DNA of 64,000 bases from an uncultured Oscillibacter sp. (lineage in GTDB: Bacteria > Bacillota > Clostridia > Oscillospirales > Oscillospiraceae), in contig CANPTW010000002.1 of assembly GCA_947577075.1 (NCBI GenBank), positions 1 to 64,000 of the forward strand. The letters are read 5' to 3'. The first letter of the stretch is position 1. The number at the start of each line of letters is the position of its first letter. Shown in pieces: positions 20,542 through 31,024 of this stretch. A model generated the notes under the pieces. The model was not told where the DNA came from, searched no databases, and saw only the letters and a list, made by a program, of their open reading frames with translations. A program made the translations under genes and the position numbers.

Positions 20542-20585
20542 GAGAAGCTGCGCGGCCCATGAAAAAAGCGGAAAGGGAATTGTGT

Positions 20586-21212
20586 ATGAAGATAGAATCT
20601 GTTTATTCGCCCTCATTTCGCCCTTATGGAAAAATTGTAGAAGGATATGACTTTTCGGAGTTTTTGGAGGTGCTGCGGGGAACAGCCTGCCCGAAGGATA
20701 CCGTTCTCTATGTGCCCTCGGCCCCGGAGCTGGAGGGCCTGCCGGTTGCCAAGGAACTGGCGGATCGTTTTTACGGAGGGATGCCCATTCAAATCGGGTA
20801 TTGCAATGGCTGCAACGCCATGCTGAACTGCCTGGAATATCATCGGGATTCCGAGGTTGACGTGTTTGCGTCGGACGCGGTATTGCTCGTAGCGCTGGAA
20901 CAGGAAATTGAGGACGGAAAGCTCCACACGGATTGCGTCAAGGCGTTTTATATCCCTGCCGGCAGCGCGGTGGAGCTGTACGCTGCAACGCTGCATTACG
21001 CGCCTTGCAGTCCCAAAAGTGGATGTACCTTCCAGGTTTCCATCGTTCTTCCCAGAGGGACGAATACGGATATTCCCTCAATAGTGCCAAAGACGGTGGA
21101 AGACAACATGCTGTGGGCCAGGAATAAATGGCTGCTTGCCCATGCCGATGCGCCGGAAGCTCGTGATGGGGCTTATATCGGGTTGGTTGGAGAGAATCTC
21201 CGCCTGTTTTAA
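20586..21212 (+). CDS. DUF4867-like protein
   Basis: MKIESVYSPSFRPYGKIVEGYDF...; cupin-like, next to sugar-uptake genes. Confidence 0.65.
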   Translation: MKIESVYSPSFRPYGKIVEGYDFSEFLEVLRGTACPKDTVLYVPSAPELEGLPVAKELADRFYGGMPIQIGYCNGCNAMLNCLEYHRDSEVDVFASDAVLLVALEQEIEDGKLHTDCVKAFYIPAGSAVELYAATLHYAPCSPKSGCTFQVSIVLPRGTNTDIPSIVPKTVEDNMLWARNKWLLAHADAPEARDGAYIGLVGENLRLF

Positions 21213-21307
21213 AGAATAGGATGGAGAGACAAACCCGGAGCCGTTACAGCAGTTGTGGAAATCACTTCCGGAAAGACCTGTGCGGAGACAGTTTATAAAC
21301 ATAAAAG

Positions 21308-21352
21308 CCTGATAGCCGATCCCTGGCATATACAGGAAATTGGGCTATCAGG
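21308..21352 (+). terminator. Nested hairpin downstream of DUF4867-like gene
   Basis: CCTGATAGCC/GGCTATCAGG with inner CCTG...CAGG. Confidence 0.5.
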
Positions 21353-21418
21353 CGATTTGAATTCTTATTCTATGCGTTAATAGTAAAACGTTGCTTTATT
21401 TAATTCAAAAATCTCTCT

Positions 21419-22115
21419 TTAAAGCTTGCTGGAACCAAGTTCCCGGGTGGTAATGTTCCCCAAAAAATCTTTGGCTTTTTTAAGGTAGTAACCAAAACCA
21501 AGTCCGCAATTTCCCGTATAGACAAACGTCGGATACCGCCCGTCTTGTCCGTCAGCCCGGTATATCCGCTCCTCCGGCGTGGGCGGTCGGTCCGTCATCC
21601 GGTACTGAGGGAAGAACCGGGACAGATGCAGCGGAATATTCCGCTTTACCGATTCCAGCCATTGGACCAAGGCGCAGACCGCCTCCACACCGTCTTTTTC
21701 TCCTGAGATCAACAGCGTGGCCGCCTTCCACACGGCGCTCTTCCGCCGCTAGGGAGATGGAGCGCTTCGCCGGTTCCAGATTCCCGCCCAGCCTCTTGAA
21801 CCGCGCAGACGTGAAGCCGTGTTCCCCAAATCGTCGGTTTTCGTCCGGGCCAGTGACGGCAAGCGCAGCCATTCCATAGCCCACGCGGGTGACGCCCTCA
21901 TAACTGAGCTCTGCCTCTACCGCCAGCCCGTCCAGCGCCCCGGCCCGGAGAGATGTGGAAGCAGGCGGTTACATGATGGGAAGAGGTGATGATCAACCCC
22001 TCCGGCTCCCAGGCCGCTGCCTGCTTCGCGGCGGTTTGGTATGCGCCAATGGTGGCCTGGACCTCCCGCTCCTGCCTACGCCCTACAGTAGGATGATCAG
22101 CGGCGGGTGGGGGAC
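21419..22115 (-). pseudogene. Remnants of an AmmeMemoRadiSam locus (Memo-like domain plus C-terminus of radical SAM enzyme)
   Basis: GAVIVPHPPLIIL, VGRRQEREVQATIGAYQTAAKQAA...HISPG, ALDGLAVEAELSYEGVTRVGYGMAALAV, LHLSRFFPQYRMTDRPPTPEERIY in broken frames. Confidence 0.6.
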
Positions 22116-22209
22116 GATGACTGCTCCCAAGGGCGAGCTGGTCGCGCTCCTCCGGAATGACCTCAATTCTGAAAACCGCACGATTTCTGCCAGCAAACAG
22201 GCGGCAGTA

Positions 22210-22487
22210 AGAAGCGGTAAAATCACTATGAGCAGACCGAAAACGGAAACCTCTGTCCGCAGGATATCCAATCCTCAAGAGGCGGTGGACCTGCCCATAC
22301 AGGAGCACGAAAAGCACCCAGACAGTTTATACATGTTCCCCTCACCGAAAACGGGAGAGATGTACCACCCTGACTCGGTAGTAAATCTTCATAAGAAGAT
22401 ATTATAAAGATGTCGGACTGGAGCACATCCGCTTCCATGATCTGCGCCACCCAAATGTCAAGCCCAAGACAAAATATTTTATGTAGA
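22210..22487 (+). pseudogene. Tyrosine recombinase/integrase C-terminal fragment
   Basis: SRPKTETSVRRISNPQEAVDLPIQEHEKHPDSLYMFPSPKTGEMYHPDSVVNLHKKIL then, after a frameshift, KDVGLEHIRFHDLRH. Confidence 0.75.
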
Positions 22488-22493
22488 AAACAA

Positions 22494-22532
22494 AAATCAC
22501 AAACTGCCAAGTTAATTGGTAGCTTGTGATTT
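22494..22532 (+). terminator. Hairpin, likely intrinsic terminator
   Basis: AAATCACAAACTGCCAA/TTGGTAGCTTGTGATTT, T-rich downstream. Confidence 0.5.
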
Positions 22533-22951
22533 CTGTTTTATGCACTTGATAGTATTGGAAAATGCGCTTTAGCGTCTCACTCTATACTTATCATTCTACT
22601 TTTGTGCTTCCAATAGTATCCGACGGACGCTTGCCTCTCATAAGATAACAGTATGTACGATCTGGTGAGATAGCTATGTACTTTGAGGCACAATTTGAAA
22701 TGTTAAGTTGACAAAATTATCTATTAAAAAGTTGCAAAAAAGTGAAAAAATCTAAGTTCTTGACGTAATTTACAGGGTTCTAGTTTGACTGATTTTTTCG
22801 GGCTTTTTCAGGATATCCTGCATGGCCAATGGAGTAAAATCAAACTTACCATTTATTAGATATTTAATCATGTGTACTCATGAGCAGCCAAAAGCTGCTT
22901 ATTTTTATATATTTGCCATATAGATTGAAATTTGGGGAGGAATATGATAAC

Positions 22952-23419
22952 ATGGATACAACAAGAAGTGATAAAATCAAAGCAGGCTTGCAAAGGAGCT
23001 TTCGGAGCGGTAAATCAGCCAAAGCATCCATCGTATGTTATGGGTACAGGGTAGGCTCCAAATGCAAACTTCAGATCTATCCTGCGGAAGCCGCTCATGT
23101 GCGTTACATTTTTGAGAGGTTTGCCACTGGTGACAGCCTTGGGAAAATATCTGATGCACTGTTTCTCAAGGATATTCCCTCACCCTCCGGAAAGGAAGTC
23201 TGGAGTAAGGAAACCATTTCGAAAATCCTTAGCAATGAAAAATACACCGGAAACGTTACCTTGGGTAAGACCCAGGTTCAAAATGGTGTACAAGTTAAAA
23301 CCACTGATTTTTCAACAAGGACTACTTTAACGAACCATCATCCTGCAATCATTTCAAAGGAACTGTTCGATTCTGTTCAAAAAAAAAGCCGCAGGCATGA
23401 ACTGCACCCCATTTGTTAG
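22952..23419 (+). CDS. Serine-recombinase-like protein lacking catalytic domain; 3' end altered by IS insertion
   Basis: KIKAGLQRSFRSGKSAKASIVCYGYRVG...VWSKETISKILSNEKYTGNVTLGKTQ matches the Recombinase domain. Confidence 0.75.
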   Translation: MDTTRSDKIKAGLQRSFRSGKSAKASIVCYGYRVGSKCKLQIYPAEAAHVRYIFERFATGDSLGKISDALFLKDIPSPSGKEVWSKETISKILSNEKYTGNVTLGKTQVQNGVQVKTTDFSTRTTLTNHHPAIISKELFDSVQKKSRRHELHPIC

Positions 23420-23458
23420 ACAGTATGGTATACTGAATAACAAGTGGGGTGATTCATT

Positions 23459-23806
23459 ATGGCAAAAGGGATTTCAAAGAAGAAATACACGCCAGGATTC
23501 AAGAAGCTGGTGGTGGAAACAATGCAAAAGGAAAAGCTGGGGTATCGCGAAACAGCAGAGAGATTTGGAGTCCGCCACAAGAGAGTGCAGGACTGGGAAC
23601 GAATTTATCTGACAGAAGGGCCGGAAGGGTTTTCGATTGAGCGTCGAGGCCGCGGCAGCAGTGGCCGCCCAAAGAAACTGCCCAACGAGGTAGAAAAGGA
23701 TTTGCTGGCTGAAGTGCAGCGACTACGAGCAGAGAACGAATACCTAAAAAACTTGCAAGCCTTGGTTTTGGAAGACGAGCGACGCCAGCGCAGAAAACGC
23801 AGGTAG
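23459..23806 (+). CDS. IS3 family OrfA (HTH transposase subunit)
   Basis: YTPGFKKLVVETMQKEKLGYRETAERFGVRHKRVQDWERIY plus leucine-zipper-like C-terminus. Confidence 0.88.
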   Translation: MAKGISKKKYTPGFKKLVVETMQKEKLGYRETAERFGVRHKRVQDWERIYLTEGPEGFSIERRGRGSSGRPKKLPNEVEKDLLAEVQRLRAENEYLKNLQALVLEDERRQRRKRR

Positions 23807-24645
23807 TTCAAAAGCTGAGGCAAAGACATGCTCTGAATATCCTTCTTTCAATCGCTCAACTTCCCCGAGCAACCTTTTACTATCAAGTGAATCGAATGAA
23901 GCGCTCAGACAAGTATGAAACAGCCAAGGCGGAAATCATGACCATCTACCATGAAAACAAAGGCCGGTACGGCTATCGCCGTATTACAATAGAACTTGGC
24001 AAGCGGAATATTCCTCTGAATCACAAGACTGTCCAGCGGCTTATGAAGGAGCTCGGGTTGGCTTGCCGTGTCAGAATGAAGAAATATCGTTCCTACAAGG
24101 GTGAAATCGACAAGATCGCTCCGAATCTTTTGAACAGGGACTTCTATGCCGAAAAACCCAACCGAAAGTGGGTAACCGATGTGACGGAGTTTCGTTTATT
24201 TGGAGAGAAACTCTATCTCTCGCCCATTCTTGATTTGCACAGCAGCGATCTGGTCAGCTATACGATTTCTGACCGACCTGTTCTGAGCATGGCAACGACC
24301 ATGCTTGATAAGGCTTTTGCAAAAATTCCGGATGGAACCGGTCTGATTCTCCATTTTGACCAGGGCTGGCAATACCAGCATAAACAGTATCAGAGAATGC
24401 TCCGGAAGAAAGGCGTCCGGCAGAGCATGAGCCGGAAGGGAAATTGTCTGGACAATGCTGTCATGGAGAACTTCTTCGGATTACTCAAGAGCGAGTTGCT
24501 TTATCTGCAAGAGTTCCGTTCTATGGAACACTTCAAGCAAGAACTCATTGAATATCTCGATTACTACAACAACCGTCGTATCAAGGCGAAGCTGAAGGGC
24601 TTGCCGCCTGCGCTTCACAGACTGCAAGCCCTTTCGCCTGCTTAA
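23803..24645 (+). CDS. IS3 family OrfB (DDE integrase domain), -1 frame relative to OrfA
   Basis: VTDVTEF..., LDLHSSDLV, SRKGNCLDNAVMENFFGLLKSE; frame open from 23803, first ATG 23887. Confidence 0.88.
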   Translation, partial: VVQKLRQRHALNILLSIAQLPRATFYYQVNRMKRSDKYETAKAEIMTIYHENKGRYGYRRITIELGKRNIPLNHKTVQRLMKELGLACRVRMKKYRSYKGEIDKIAPNLLNRDFYAEKPNRKWVTDVTEFRLFGEKLYLSPILDLHSSDLVSYTISDRPVLSMATTMLDKAFAKIPDGTGLILHFDQGWQYQHKQYQRMLRKKGVRQSMSRKGNCLDNAVMENFFGLLKSELLYLQEFRSMEHFKQELIEYLDYYNNRRIKAKLKGLPPALHRLQALSPA

Positions 24646-24719
24646 ACTATTTCTGCCTGAAATATTTGTCTAACTTTTCGGGGTCACTTCAGCATCGTTT
24701 GCGTGAGAGATAGAAAAAT

Positions 24720-25526
24720 GTGAAAAGAAGCCATATGGGTACTGCCAGAATGATACCTCCCAAAGCCAATTTCCCACCAAAATTAAGGGTAGCGGCATAT
24801 TGCCGGGTCAGCACTAATGCCGCTGAACAGCTATCAAGTTTGGCAATGCAAGAACAATACTACGAGAAGCATATTAAGCAAAACCCAGACTGGATTTTTG
24901 TAGGAGTATATTCTGATATCGGCAGTGAAACGAGGATAAAGGGAAGAATCAGATTTAAAGCTCTGCTTTTTGCCTGTCGGCGCGGCAAGGTAGATATGAT
25001 CCTAACAAAATCGGCCCACCGCTTTGCCCGAAATACAGTAGACGCTTTGAAGACAATTCGGATGTTGAGACGTCGAAATGTTGATATTCATTTTGAGCGG
25101 GAGAATATCCATTCTCTCTATGAAAGCTCAGAGTTTATGCTGATGCTGATCTGTGCCCTGGCACAGGATGAAAGCTACTCTAAAAGTGAGGATATCAAAT
25201 GGGGTTTGCGCAAATCGTTTCAGAACCCAGATTCCAAATACTATCAGCGAGTATGCTATGGATATACCCATGACCAGGAGGGGAAGCTCATCATTCATGA
25301 GGAGCAGGCTGAAATTGTTCGATTGATCTATGAGATGTCAGCATCAGGAGTCAGCCTTGCAAGGATATTTGCGCATTTGGAGGATATGGGGATTCCTTTG
25401 CCAAGAGGTAAAAGCGTCTGGAGTAAAGAAACTCTGCGGAAGATTCTCAGCAATGAAAAGTACAGAGGCTGTGTCACTCTGCACGAAAGTCCTCAGTCGA
25501 TGATACAATCGACTGAGGACTTTTAA
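24720..25526 (+). CDS. Serine recombinase, C-terminally truncated
   Basis: Resolvase core VAAYCRVSTNAAEQLSSLAMQEQYY, SAHRFARNTVD; Recombinase domain stops after SNEKYRG. Confidence 0.82.
   Translation: MKRSHMGTARMIPPKANFPPKLRVAAYCRVSTNAAEQLSSLAMQEQYYEKHIKQNPDWIFVGVYSDIGSETRIKGRIRFKALLFACRRGKVDMILTKSAHRFARNTVDALKTIRMLRRRNVDIHFERENIHSLYESSEFMLMLICALAQDESYSKSEDIKWGLRKSFQNPDSKYYQRVCYGYTHDQEGKLIIHEEQAEIVRLIYEMSASGVSLARIFAHLEDMGIPLPRGKSVWSKETLRKILSNEKYRGCVTLHESPQSMIQSTEDF
25486..25523 (+). terminator. Perfect 15-bp hairpin ending the recombinase ORF
   Basis: AAAGTCCTCAGTCGA-tgatacaa-TCGACTGAGGACTTT then TTAAATTTT. Confidence 0.65.
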
Positions 25527-25721
25527 ATTTTGCCTATGAAAAAGCCTTGAAATCAAGGGATTGCGGGACACTGGGGGTGCAGATTTCCTCCGGTGTCCCG
25601 CCTTTGGGTTTTTTAGGGGACAGATGACGCTATGAGGAGATTTGGAATTTGAACCCTTCTCCTGTTCCACGGGAGAGAAAATTAAAAGGTTGGGGGAAGC
25701 GTTGAAAAGTTGGCATACCAT

Positions 25722-26621
25722 TTATTGGCCGTTCTCCAGGTCATGGAGAGTTTTTCCGTCCTGAGTTTTCCAGGAAGTCCACCCGTTTGCGCTTTTTCCT
25801 ATAACAAACATAGCCGCTCCAGATGGACTGGCAAGAAGGACATCTTCCAACAGAACATAGTTTTCATCTACCTGAGCCGACTTTCGACGTTCCCTGATTC
25901 CGGCCGAGACAGTGCTGTCATCCTGCGGCGAAATGCTGCTGCCCCGTAGCACAACAAAGCCGTCACTGGTTTGCTTTGCCATAGCGTTGACGGTTATGCC
26001 ATACTGCTTAATTGTGCGGGTAAGGTAAAACTTGATACCTTCGTCTGCTTCTACCCCATCCACTGGTAGCTCTTTTGATGACTGAACTTGGCTCAGAGGG
26101 ACAAAAACCTTATGTCCTAATGTACCCATGATGAGCTTGGCGAAATCAATGAACTCCTCCAACTCGCTTTCTTTCTCCTCAGTTATGTTTCCTGAGGTGG
26201 GGTCATTGCCGTTTTTCACTTCATAGCGGTTGGCAACGATGGCAAGGTTGCAGAAACGATTTTCAAGATAGCTGATTTCTGTGGGGCCGAAGGAATTATT
26301 TGATGTGGTAAACACTACTGCCTCTGTCCAGTAATCCTTTTCCGGATTGCGTTTATGCTCCTGCAGACGGTTAAGGATGCCTTCGCCGTTTTTCCTGGCC
26401 CCGGCCTGCCCTATGTAGACAACCAGCTTTCCTGTTTGGTCGGAGGTCCCGAATAAAAAGTATACGCCGCTTTGCTTTAAGTCATCGCGTTCCTTGCACT
26501 TGTCAAGCTCCGTACGAGGGATTTTATATGCAATACCCGTCCAGTTGGCAAGAGTGCATTTGATGCGACCATTGGCATCGCCATCCATCAAAAACAGGTT
26601 GATGCTTTTTCCGCGCGACAT
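25722..26621 (-). CDS. GIY-YIG nuclease family protein (DUF4357-like C-terminus)
   Basis: GVYFLFGTSDQTGKLVVYIGQAGARKNGEGILNRLQEHK; C-terminal GSSISPQDDSTVSAGIRERRKS. Confidence 0.8.
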   Translation of the reverse strand: MSRGKSINLFLMDGDANGRIKCTLANWTGIAYKIPRTELDKCKERDDLKQSGVYFLFGTSDQTGKLVVYIGQAGARKNGEGILNRLQEHKRNPEKDYWTEAVVFTTSNNSFGPTEISYLENRFCNLAIVANRYEVKNGNDPTSGNITEEKESELEEFIDFAKLIMGTLGHKVFVPLSQVQSSKELPVDGVEADEGIKFYLTRTIKQYGITVNAMAKQTSDGFVVLRGSSISPQDDSTVSAGIRERRKSAQVDENYVLLEDVLLASPSGAAMFVIGKSANGWTSWKTQDGKTLHDLENGQ

Positions 26622-26644
26622 AGTTATAGCTCTCCTCCGTTTCT

Positions 26645-29600
26645 TTAGTTACCCTCACCGTGCAGTTCCCTGTACAACCGTTCTGCAAGCGCCCGTTGAA
26701 TAACGCGATATTTTTCTGCATCAAGGAAAAGCTGTTCGTATGCCTCTGTGTTCTCCATATATGCCTGCTGCGCAGTTGTATCGAAAATACCAGGGAAAAT
26801 GCTTCTTTCGTAAACCTGACGGTCATTACTCTTTGCTGCTTTCTTTACTTTAGAATCCTTCTTCATCTTCATGTATAGGGTATCCACCATAACTCGATCA
26901 GCGTCTGTAAAATCACCAAAAAATTCCTCGTTGATTCTGGCAATGATCTCGTCCAGCGGGCTAAGTCGATCCTTCTGACCTCCGGCACGTTTTGGCTGGG
27001 TGGGTTTCCAGGAACCGGGTGTGGCCTCCAATTCAATTGCACCTTCGTATGTTTTCTCCAACCGATAGTATTCCAGTTTCACACGGTTATCGAGGTCAAA
27101 CGGCTGCGTCTTATCGGACGGAAGCAATTTGGCAAGGTAAGAGCAGAGGATATATTCCTTGTGCAAATCCTTATCGAACATCCTCGTAATCTGCGAAATA
27201 TAGTTATACCACTTCACAAATGCACGGACTTCTCTGCGGAACTGATACCGCTGTTCCTGATTCAGCAGATTGTATTTGTCAGCGACGGGCTTAAGGATGT
27301 TGGAGATTTTCCCCTGCGTCGCATTCGCCTTGCGAATATCGGGATCAAAATAAATCTGCGATACCGCTTCGATATCGGCATCTGTATAAACTTTGAAGTC
27401 GCGCAGGATTTTCTGCGTGGTGTAAATAAGGTCAAAGTTTATCTCTTCGTCAAGGCTCGTTTCCTGATAGAACTGCTGAAACGCCTCGCGGATGCGGTCA
27501 GCATCGTTCACGAAGTCGAGGACATAGGTATCTACTTTGCCGGGGTACGTTCTGTTCAGACGGCTCAATGTCTGAACGGCTTTTACATCACGCAGTTCCT
27601 TGTCCACAATCATGGTATGCAGAAGAGGCTCGTCAAAGCCCGTCTGGTACTTCTCCGCAACAATCAAGATATCGCCTTCATCGTGGAAGACGCTCTTTGT
27701 CTGACTCTCCTTGACGCGGTTTCCGTTGCTGTCCATGTTCATGGAGCTTTCGGTGTATTCCGGACTGTTAGGATCATCCGGGTCTTTTAGGCTACCACTG
27801 AACGCAATCATAATCTCAACATCGTCATAATCGTTCTGTTCCAGATACCGCTTGATCTCATGGTAGTAGCGGACAGCCGCAAGGCGAGAGGCCGTGACAA
27901 CCATCATCTTTCCGAGACCGCCGATTTTGTGCTTGGTAACATCGCGGAATGTTTCTACGATAATGGCCGCTTTCTGTGCGAGATTATGCGGATGAAGTTC
28001 CTCATAACGGCGAATGGTGCGTACCGCCTTAGAGGTTGGTACATCTGGGTTATCTGGCACGTTCTTCGCAATCTGGTAACACATCTTATAGGTGGTATAG
28101 TTCGCAAGAACATCCAAGATAAAGCCTTCCTCAATCGCCTGCCGCATCGAGTAGATATGGAATGGATGAAAGGACCCGTCCGGCTGCGGTTCACCGAAGA
28201 TTTCGAGCGTCTTGCCTTTCGGCGTGGCCGTAAAAGCGAAGAAACTCAGATTCTTGTGCTTGCCCTGACTGAGCATATCCTGCACGAGGATGTCCTTTGA
28301 TTCAATCTCATCGACTGCTTTCTGCTCCAGTTCCGCATACTCTTCGAGAGCGTCTGAAACGTCAGCAAGAGCGGCTTTCAGCTTCATGGCGGACTGCCCG
28401 GTCTGGCTGCTGTGCGCTTCATCCACGATGATGGCATAGTGCTTGCCAACGGCAGACTGTACCTGCTCATAAATCACAGGGAACTTCTGCAGGGTGGTAA
28501 CAATGATGCGCTTACCCTTGTTGATGGCGTTCAGCAGGTCTTTCGAGCTTTTTTTATCGTCAATGGTCTCCACGCTGCCAAGGGTATGGTCAAAGCTGGA
28601 GATGGTTGCCTGTAGCTGCTGATCCAGTACGCGGCGGTCGGTGACCACAATCACGCTGTCGTACACAGCCTCGTTGTTGCTGTCGTGTAGGCTTGCCATG
28701 CGGTAAGCTGTCCAGGCAATGGAGTTTGATTTGCCGGAGCCCGCGCTGTGCTGGATGAGATAATTGTGTCCCGGACCGTTTTCGCGGACGTGGCGCACCA
28801 ATTCCCGCACAACATCAAGCTGGTGGTAACGTGGGAAGATGATCTTCTCGGTTTTCTTTATGTTGGTAGAGCCGTCTGGCATGATTTCCTTTTTCTCGGT
28901 TTTTTCGTAGCTGATGAACTTCTGAAGGATATCCATCAGCTTGTCCTTTTGCAGCACATTCTCCCAGAAATACGAAGTCACATAGCCGCCGGTCAGATTC
29001 GGAGGATTGCCCGCTCCGCCGTCTCTGCCCGCACCGTTGCTGCCTTGATTGAAAGGCAGGAAGTTTGTCATGGGACCTTCGAGCCTCGTGGTCATGTACA
29101 CATTGTAGAGGTCACAGGCAAAGTAAGCGAGGATGCGCTTATTGAAACCGAACACCGGCTCCTTGGGATTGCGGTTGTATGCCCACTGCTTTTTCGCATC
29201 GTCCACGGACTGTCCCGTTAGTTGATTCTTCAGTTCAATGGCAATGACCGGGATGCCGTTGACGGCAAGCAGCATATCAATACTGTTCTTGTTCTGCTCC
29301 GAGTAGTGCCACTGCCGGATACATTGGCACACATTCTTCTGATAATTCGCCACTGCCAGCTCGTTCAGTTCGGATTCCGGCTTGAAATAGCACACACGGA
29401 AATTGACGCCGCGATGTTTGAAGCCATAACGGAGAACGGAGATCAAACCGTCCTGTGTCACGGCGTTCTCGAAGGATTTATAGAACTGACGCACCGGGTT
29501 GATGGTACACATCCGCTCGAAACGCTTCCACGCCATCGGCTGGGTGGATTTAACAAAGTCCGTCAGCGTCACGATATCCAGATTCATCCCACGGCTTTCT

Positions 29601-29701
29601 TCGCTGCGGAGTCCCGCATCCGTGGCTTTCGTCCAGCCTCCTTCTTCCGAAACGAGATAGGACTCTATGAATTCTTCAAATGTTCTTTCGCTTTCGTTCA
29701 T
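26645..29701 (-). CDS. hsdR: Type I restriction endonuclease subunit R
   Basis: IAIELKNQ nuclease motif, [14 protein letters not shown] Walker [15 protein letters not shown]. Confidence 0.93.
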   Translation of the reverse strand: MNESERTFEEFIESYLVSEEGGWTKATDAGLRSEESRGMNLDIVTLTDFVKSTQPMAWKRFERMCTINPVRQFYKSFENAVTQDGLISVLRYGFKHRGVNFRVCYFKPESELNELAVANYQKNVCQCIRQWHYSEQNKNSIDMLLAVNGIPVIAIELKNQLTGQSVDDAKKQWAYNRNPKEPVFGFNKRILAYFACDLYNVYMTTRLEGPMTNFLPFNQGSNGAGRDGGAGNPPNLTGGYVTSYFWENVLQKDKLMDILQKFISYEKTEKKEIMPDGSTNIKKTEKIIFPRYHQLDVVRELVRHVRENGPGHNYLIQHSAGSGKSNSIAWTAYRMASLHDSNNEAVYDSVIVVTDRRVLDQQLQATISSFDHTLGSVETIDDKKSSKDLLNAINKGKRIIVTTLQKFPVIYEQVQSAVGKHYAIIVDEAHSSQTGQSAMKLKAALADVSDALEEYAELEQKAVDEIESKDILVQDMLSQGKHKNLSFFAFTATPKGKTLEIFGEPQPDGSFHPFHIYSMRQAIEEGFILDVLANYTTYKMCYQIAKNVPDNPDVPTSKAVRTIRRYEELHPHNLAQKAAIIVETFRDVTKHKIGGLGKMMVVTASRLAAVRYYHEIKRYLEQNDYDDVEIMIAFSGSLKDPDDPNSPEYTESSMNMDSNGNRVKESQTKSVFHDEGDILIVAEKYQTGFDEPLLHTMIVDKELRDVKAVQTLSRLNRTYPGKVDTYVLDFVNDADRIREAFQQFYQETSLDEEINFDLIYTTQKILRDFKVYTDADIEAVSQIYFDPDIRKANATQGKISNILKPVADKYNLLNQEQRYQFRREVRAFVKWYNYISQITRMFDKDLHKEYILCSYLAKLLPSDKTQPFDLDNRVKLEYYRLEKTYEGAIELEATPGSWKPTQPKRAGGQKDRLSPLDEIIARINEEFFGDFTDADRVMVDTLYMKMKKDSKVKKAAKSNDRQVYERSIFPGIFDTTAQQAYMENTEAYEQLFLDAEKYRVIQRALAERLYRELHGEGN

Positions 29702-29704
29702 TGC

Positions 29705-31024
29705 TTACACCACCTTTCGCTTTCCTGTTACGGTTTCATAAATAAGTGAACGCTTATATACTTCGAACTCAGTAATTAGAGCTTCTTTTTCCGCAATTAC
29801 GGAATCAATCAACTCGCACTTTCTGTCAAGGTATTCAACTATTTGTTCACGTTCATTCTCCGGCGGCAAAAGGACTGTTAACACACTGAGAATCTTACGA
29901 GATATACTGAACAGCTTTACACCTGACACTCTTATTCTGATTTGACTTCTCCAAGCATCAGATTTGAACAGATACGAGAGATATTTATTGCTATGCTTGT
30001 AAACAGAACGAAGTATAATGGTATGATACCCTGCGAACAACGTATTGTCAGTATCTACATAGACGCAATTCCCACATCCGGCTAAGTCCTCGGATGTATC
30101 GGCCATTAGCAAGTCGTATTTTTCAGTCAATGAATCAGGGTTTGTAGTCAGATAGATATCAGAAACATACCTAATCAAATCACAGGTAATTCTTGTCCCT
30201 GGATTTGTTTTAGAATGTATTTGCCCGTAGCTAATGACGGGAATGCCTGATTCTACAAGGTTTTCCTTTGTAATAGGAAGTCCTTTCCCGAACGTAAAGA
30301 GTGCCTTTAAACGGGCGGTTTCCCAAGATGCAGGAATTTCATCAATCCACTCCAACTGACTTTTTTTCTTTGGAATATCAGCAAGTAAGCCTTTTGTAAC
30401 AGCCTCTTGTATAATCGAGGCACGCCATTGCTTTTGCTCTTCAATGATGGATTTTGATTCTGCAATCATATCATCAATTCTTGCGCATTGAGCATCAAGA
30501 AATGTGGTTATCGCATCTTGCTCCTTCTGTGTGGGAAGAACCACTCGCAGTTCCTTTACCTCATCATAGTTGAGTCCCTGGCGTACACCGGAGCCCATGC
30601 CATAAAAACCTTTTTTGAGGTCAAAGGCGTGAATCAGGTAATACAGATATCTGGAATGCGCCGGATTGATTGGGCGCAGGGTGGTATATGCCGAGGTAAT
30701 GATGCCGCGCTCCGTAGCTTGTCCGACACGCAGGCTTGTGTGGTCATTCTGCAGGTCAGTCAGACGCAGAACGATATCCCCAGCCTCGATAATGTTATAA
30801 CCATCAAAGGACGCAGGCAGAAGACCGTCATTGGTATTGATGTCCTTGCGCTTGATTTTCCCGTAGCTCAAAGAAAGCAGATTCTGCTCAGAAAGGTCGG
30901 AGTTCTTGTTGTTGACTCTCGTGGCAAGCTGATAGAGCGTCCGCACGCTCCACGATGCCGGAACAGCGCCGATCCACTTGATTCCGCTGTCCTTCATGTC
31001 GGTATACTGAACGGTATTACTCAT
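29705..31024 (-). CDS. hsdS: Type I restriction specificity subunit S, two TRDs
   Basis: KDSGIKWIGAVPASW and LEWIDEIPASW TRD starts; conserved helical linkers. Confidence 0.92.
   Translation of the reverse strand: MSNTVQYTDMKDSGIKWIGAVPASWSVRTLYQLATRVNNKNSDLSEQNLLSLSYGKIKRKDINTNDGLLPASFDGYNIIEAGDIVLRLTDLQNDHTSLRVGQATERGIITSAYTTLRPINPAHSRYLYYLIHAFDLKKGFYGMGSGVRQGLNYDEVKELRVVLPTQKEQDAITTFLDAQCARIDDMIAESKSIIEEQKQWRASIIQEAVTKGLLADIPKKKSQLEWIDEIPASWETARLKALFTFGKGLPITKENLVESGIPVISYGQIHSKTNPGTRITCDLIRYVSDIYLTTNPDSLTEKYDLLMADTSEDLAGCGNCVYVDTDNTLFAGYHTIILRSVYKHSNKYLSYLFKSDAWRSQIRIRVSGVKLFSISRKILSVLTVLLPPENEREQIVEYLDRKCELIDSVIAEKEALITEFEVYKRSLIYETVTGKRKVV

Larger units (their letters stand above)
23398..24691 (+). 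mobile_element. IS3 family (IS150-like) insertion sequence
   Basis: Ends TGAACTGCACCCCATTTGTTAGACA and TGTCTAACTTTTCGGGGTCACTTCA (imperfect IR, 18/25), 3-bp GCA direct repeats, orfA/orfB. Confidence 0.88.
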
